NCBI RefSeq assembly: GCF_048544455.1
Contig: NC_133538.1
Coordinates: 37,449,469 to 37,513,468, forward strand
DNA length: 64,000 nt
Reading direction: 5' to 3'
From: Silene latifolia
Taxonomy: Eukaryota; Streptophyta; Magnoliopsida; Caryophyllales; Caryophyllaceae
Below are positions 59,457 to 64,000 of this stretch, piece after piece. Made by a program: the position numbers and the translations under genes. How positions within the stretch are numbered: the stretch's first letter is position 1; every line of letters starts with the position of its first letter. The notes beneath the pieces are model-generated. The model searched no databases. It had not been told where the DNA came from and saw only the letters and a program-made list of their open reading frames with translations.

Positions 59457-62400
59457 ATGGGATCCTCTTCTGTCAATATGATGGAAAAGGGAGAAGGTTT
59501 CAAGAACAAATTTAAGGGGAAGAAACGCCCTTTTAACAACACCAATGACGAGTCTAACAAGGCACCAAAAGGTGCTTGTTGGATTTGTGGAAAGACCGGG
59601 CATTTGAAAGCAAATTGCAAGGTTGGAAAGCACAAAAAGAAAAATGGTGCAACTACTAGCCAAGGAGGACAAGGGTCTAATGACGAAGGTCCACCCACTA
59701 ATCAAGGTCATATTTTAGACATTGGTTTTAATTCTGTTGTGAATTATGTACCATTAATTTCTGAGGCATTTTATGTGCAGGATGATGTAGTGGCATGGTG
59801 GATAGACTCGGGTGCAACTAATCATGTTTGCAAGGATCGAAATTGGTTCAAGGATTATGAACTAGTGAAGGATGGATCCGTTCTATTTATGGGCATCGAG
59901 TCTACCGCTCCTATTATTGGTCGTGGCATGGTGGTGTTGGAATTTAGTTCCGGAAATGTTGTAAAATTAAATAATGTATTACATGTACCCGGAATTACAA
60001 AGAACCTTGTATCCGGTAGTTGTTTAAGTAAACTTGGTTATAAAAAAGTGTATGAATCTAATAAGTATGTTTTATCTAAACATGGTGTATTTATTGGATT
60101 TGGTTATTATTGTAATGGAATGTTTATGTTGAATGTTGTTCCAAAGGAAAGTTCCATATTTATTGCTTCCTCTATGAATGATACTTCATATCTTTGGCAT
60201 GTGAGACTAGGACATGTACATTATAAGAGATTGGAAACTATGTCTAAAGATGGTCTAATTCCATCATTTGACATGAATATTAATAAGTGTAATACTTGTA
60301 TGTTGACAAAAATCACAAGGCAATCATTAGGAAATTTGTCTAGGATCTCACATGTGCTTGAACGTATACATAGTGATTTATGTGATTTTCGCAATTATCC
60401 GTCTTTAGGTGGTAAAAAATATGTAGTGACTTTTATTGATGATTTTAGTCGGTTTTGTTACATATATTTACTTCACTCTAAAGATGAGGCAATTGATAAG
60501 TTTAAGGTCTTTAAAAATGAAGTGGAATTGCAACAACTGCTTTTGATTAAAAGGTTGCGTTAGATAGAGGTGGTGAATATTATGATCCTTTGTATTTTGA
60601 GTCAAGTGGTATCATTCATGAAGTAACTCCTCCCTATACACCACAATTAAATGGTGTAGCGGAAAGGAAAAATAGAGTCCTAAAAGAAATGGTTAATTCC
60701 ATGTTATCTTACTCGGGTTTGAGTGACGGATTTTGGGGTGAAGCCATGTTGACGGCTTGCTATTTATTAAATAGGATTCCTAACAAAAGGAATAAAGACA
60801 CTCTATATGAACTTTGGTACAAAAAGAAACCTAGTTTGAATTATCTTCGAGTTTGGGGTTGTTGGGCTGTTGTAAGACTACCCGATCCCAAGATTAAAAC
60901 CTTGGGAGAAAGGGGCATCGATTGCATATTCATTGGATATGCTGCGCATTCAAAGGCTTATAGGTTCTATGTAATTGAACCTAATGATTCTGTTTCGGTT
61001 CACACCGTAATTGAGTCAAGGGATGCGATATTTGATGAGAGTCGTTTCTCATCAATGCCGAAGCCAAGGGATCTAGTACCTAGTTCTAGTGGAGCTATTG
61101 AGGGAAGTGACAATGTCACAACTCAAGAAGCAATACCTGAAATTCGTAGGAGTAAGAGAAGAAGGATTGCTAAATCCTTTGGTCCCGATTTTCATACCTA
61201 TTTGGTTGAAGGTTTAAGGGATGGATGTGAAAACTATTATCCATATTGTTTTCACATTGATGAGGACCCTAAGACATTTGATGAGGCAATGAGGTTTCAT
61301 GACTCTTCCTTTTGGAAAGAGGCGGTGAATGATGAAATGGATTCCATAATGGGCAATAACACTTGGGTGCTTTCGGATTTACCTCTTGGTTGTAAACCAT
61401 TAGGTTGCAAGTGGATCTTCAAAAAGAAGATGAAAGTTGATGGTTCTATTGACAAGTTTAAAGCTAGATTGGTTATCCAAGGCTATAGACAAAAGGAAGG
61501 GATTGATTATTTCGATACCTATGCTCCCGTAGCTCACATTACTACTATTAGATTGTTGATTGCACTTGCTGCAATTAATAATCTAGTGATCCATCAAATG
61601 GATGTCAAGACTGCGTTCTTGAATGGTGGGCTTAAAGAGGAGGTGTATATGAAACAACCGAAAGGATTTATTATGCCCGTTAATGAGCATAAAGTTTGTA
61701 AGTTAATTAAATCATTGTATGGACTTAAACAAGCTCCTAAACAATGGCATCACAAGTTTGATGAGGTTGTTCTATCTAATGGGTATAGACTAAATCAATC
61801 AGATAAATGTGTGAATACCAAATTTGATGATAACGGTAATGGAGTCATTATTTGTCTATATGTTGATGACATGTTGATCTTTTGTACCAACCAAAATCAA
61901 GTAGACCTTAATAAGGCCTTTTTGTCATCATGTTTTGCCATGAAAGACATGGGTGAGGCGGATGTGATACTTGGTATAAAGATCAAGCGTGAGAACAAGG
62001 GATTCTCTTTGACACAATCTCATTACATTGAGAAAGTGTTACAGAAATTCAATCATGGAAATTGTTCTCCGGTTAACACTCCAATGGATCCTAGTGTTAA
62101 GCTTATGCCTAATAAAGGTGAAGCTATTTCACAATTTGAGTGCTCTCAAGTGATTGGGTGTTTGATGTATGCCATGACAAGCACAAGACCGGATATCGCC
62201 TTTGTCGTTGGCAAGTTGAGTAGATACACAAATAATCCTAGTCTTGAACATTGGGTTGCGGTAAAACGTGTATTGAGATACTTGAAGCAAACCATGGATT
62301 ATGGTTTGAACTATGTCGGATTTCCTTCGGTCTTAGAAGAGTATTCCGATGCTAGTTGGATCACCAACATGGAGGATCATTCATCTACTAGTGGATGGGT

Positions 62401-62802
62401 GTTCTTTCTTGGTGGAGGAGCTATATCATGGGCTTCTAAGAAGCAAACTTGTATAACAAGTTCGACTATGGAGTCGGAATTCATTGTTTTAGCTGCGGCC
62501 GGTAAAAAGGCGGAATGGTTAAGGAATTTGGTGAAATTCCGGTTTGGCCAAAACCTATTCCTCCTATTTCTATCCATTGTGATAGTTTGGCGACTTTAGC
62601 TAAGGCTTATAGTGAAGTTTACAACGGAAAGTCTAGACACCTTGGTGTTAGACATAGCACGGTTCGTGAGTTGATTACTCAAGGAGTTATTTCCGTTGAT
62701 TTCGTGAGGACACATCATAATTTGGCTGATCACTTGACGAAGGGATTAGCTAAAGACTTGGTTTTAAAGTCAGTAATCGGGATGAGTTTAAAGTCCGTCT
62801 AG
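59457..62802 (+). pseudogene. Element D gag end, protease, integrase, RT, RNase H (broken)
   Basis: The zinc knuckle CWICGKTGHLKANC (near 59578) is followed by the protease site DSGAT (near 59806). Integrase has its HX4H and CX2C zinc residues (60199-60300) and IDDFSR; the frame shifts near 60560 just before the RGGEYYD segment, and then continues to VAERKNR. RT has [27 protein letters not shown] and the active site YVDD (near 61858). RNase H has YSDASW and SSTMESEF. A last shift near 62540-62600 leads to the end ([12 protein letters not shown] ... ADHLTKG) at 62802. The frame breaks prevent a working polyprotein, though the catalytic motifs listed are present. Confidence 0.9.
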
Positions 62803-63331
62803 ATCTTTATGATAAGATACCCAACTTCCCTCTAACAAATTTTAGAGGCTAAGTTCAATGTGGAAGGCTTATTATGGAAGATTGAGGCACATGTTATAAT
62901 CCCGAAAGGTATGTACATGACCTGCATGACAAGAGGTTGAAGTTTAATACTTCTTAATGAAATATTTGACAAAGTGCATTTTGCAGGTGCACGATGAAAG
63001 ATGCATCTATGTGAGTGTGAAGTGTAGCCGCTTCAAGAATCTCGGACTTGGCTTCCTATACTCTCATGAAAGGATATGGACACAAGGCGGTCAATAGTGT
63101 CAAGTTTGTAACTTTAATAGTTTATTTGAGTCTATGTGTATGTTATCTTATTAATGTATTTTAATATGAGTTGAAAGGTTCAATCCGTGGGACACCTTGA
63201 TTCTCGAATATTTGGAATGTGTAATATACTAATGTGGAAGTTCAATCCTTGGGACACTTTCATTTATGCCTAGAATTGTTTGCTTTGTTGTTTTATTTTG
63301 AAACAAGGGATATACTTAAACGGGGGAGGAA
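62803..63331 (+). other. Element D 3' non-coding region and polypurine tract
   Basis: No gene is present. Two similar stretches, TTCAATCCGTGGGACACC (63180) and TTCAATCCTTGGGACACT (63241), form a short direct repeat. The PPT AAACGGGGGAGGAA at 63318-63331 precedes the LTR. Confidence 0.7.
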
Positions 63332-64000
63332 TGTTAGTGATTTTGATCACAAGAACATTTAAGTGTATTCGGGGTTTTTCGTGTCAAAATTGGTTTGAGC
63401 TCGGAATCGGTATAATGTGAGTAGGAGAGTACGGAGGGTACGCTCATATAATCGAATTTATCGAGTACATGGTTAAAGTGGATAAGGGACACTATTTTAA
63501 AGTGTTGTCGTAGTATATTACGTCCCCTATCGGAGTTATATACTCGGGGTCAAAGTATATTCTATACTTAGTGAAATTCGAGAAACCAAAAATGCAAATT
63601 AATCAAATGCTTACGTCCCCGATCGGGGATGCTAACCTCTATCGGGGTTGGATGATTTCAACTTTCACGTGAGAAGCAATGTCAGACTTTGGCAGTTGCC
63701 TTTTGATTTCATTGGTCTAAAATGAAACGGAACATACTTATCCTCTTTTTGTCAGATGGCATGCATGTGTTTTTAATTACACACATTACATATATATATA
63801 ATTGAATGTGAGAGAATAAAGGGTCTCTTAACATTTTATACTTGTTTTTTCGTGTTTTGACACAAAACAAAGCAAAACAAAAATTCTTATTGTTCATTGT
63901 TCTTTGTTCTTGTCTTAAGACAACGGACTCGTCTTATTCTACAGAGATTTCTTGTAACCCAAAGGCAATAGGGTTGAAATACTCTAGGGAAAGTGTGTTC
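63332..64000 (+). repeat. Right LTR of element D, cut by the window end
   Basis: It starts TGTTAGTGATTTTGATCAC directly after the PPT. It matches the left LTR from 63417 on. A 107-bp stretch (63720-63826), absent from the left LTR, is bounded by GGTCT on both sides, so it is a small insertion or the left copy has lost it. Confidence 0.85.

Larger units (their letters stand above)
58234..64000 (+). mobile_element. Element D: Ty1/copia retrotransposon (right LTR off-window)
   Basis: The order LTR, gag, protease, integrase, RT, RNase H, PPT, LTR is that of Ty1/copia: integrase comes before RT. Another piece of the left LTR is at 55743-55783 beyond two later insertions. The PPT is AAACGGGGGAGGAA (63318-63331). 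The genes are broken by frameshifts, so D is old. The family within copia is not fixed; the Pol resembles Tnt1-type proteins. Confidence 0.88.

Overview
The window is repeat-dense plant nuclear DNA. I find no intact host gene, tRNA or rRNA gene. Plant lineages of LTR retrotransposon (Tekay-type chromovirus, two Athila-type elements, one Ty1/copia, one TRIM), a plant L1-type LINE with a zinc-finger RVT tail, hAT-type elements, a Helitron end and fragments of plant ABCB-transporter and diacylglycerol-kinase genes point to an angiosperm, probably a eudicot. The species cannot be fixed from the sequence.

Region 1 (1-27945, + strand) is a three-level nest. An old, broken Tekay-type Ty3 element (H; left LTR outside the window) holds a young Athila-type element A (2408-24725, TSD AAGAG, LTRs 1925 bp each with three visible differences). 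A in turn holds a non-coding LTR element B (13516-20345, TSD AAAAC, LTRs about 1350 bp). A carries gag, pol and an Athila ORF-1/env-like gene. H has frameshifts, stops and a lost RT catalytic residue.

Region 2 (27946-42606) is a chain of two alternating families of non-autonomous, terminally inverted elements (called E and Y here). Every junction between them is a dinucleotide microsatellite, (CT)n, (TA)n or both. E elements carry host gene fragments: an ABCB nucleotide-binding domain in E1, the last exon of a diacylglycerol kinase in E2, and an unidentified fragment in E0. Y elements carry large minisatellites. A LINE (37682-42472, minus strand, 18-bp TSD) sits in the right terminal repeat of E2.

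Region 3 (42607-54926) has small MITEs, an old Athila LTR remnant on the + strand, and a decayed 5'-truncated Athila-type element C on the minus strand. C holds a complete TRIM (50072-50983, TSD GAAAC).

Region 4 (54927-64000) has a Helitron 3' end, a fourth E terminus, and a Ty1/copia element D. The left LTR of D is broken by a Tekay remnant and a hAT element; its right LTR runs off the window.

Two patterns recur across unrelated elements. First, the LTRs of A, C, H and D each contain a cluster of short CG-cored palindromes. Those of A, C and H lie just upstream of a TATA-like box, and in A and C the family's own palindrome recurs in the pol-env spacer. Second, the Ty3-type elements A, B, H and C have a perfect 7-8 bp hairpin with a GGA/GGGA loop 18-20 nt before the 3' LTR; one copy shows a paired base change. 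These, with the microsatellite-linked E/Y chain, are the strongest candidates for something not described.
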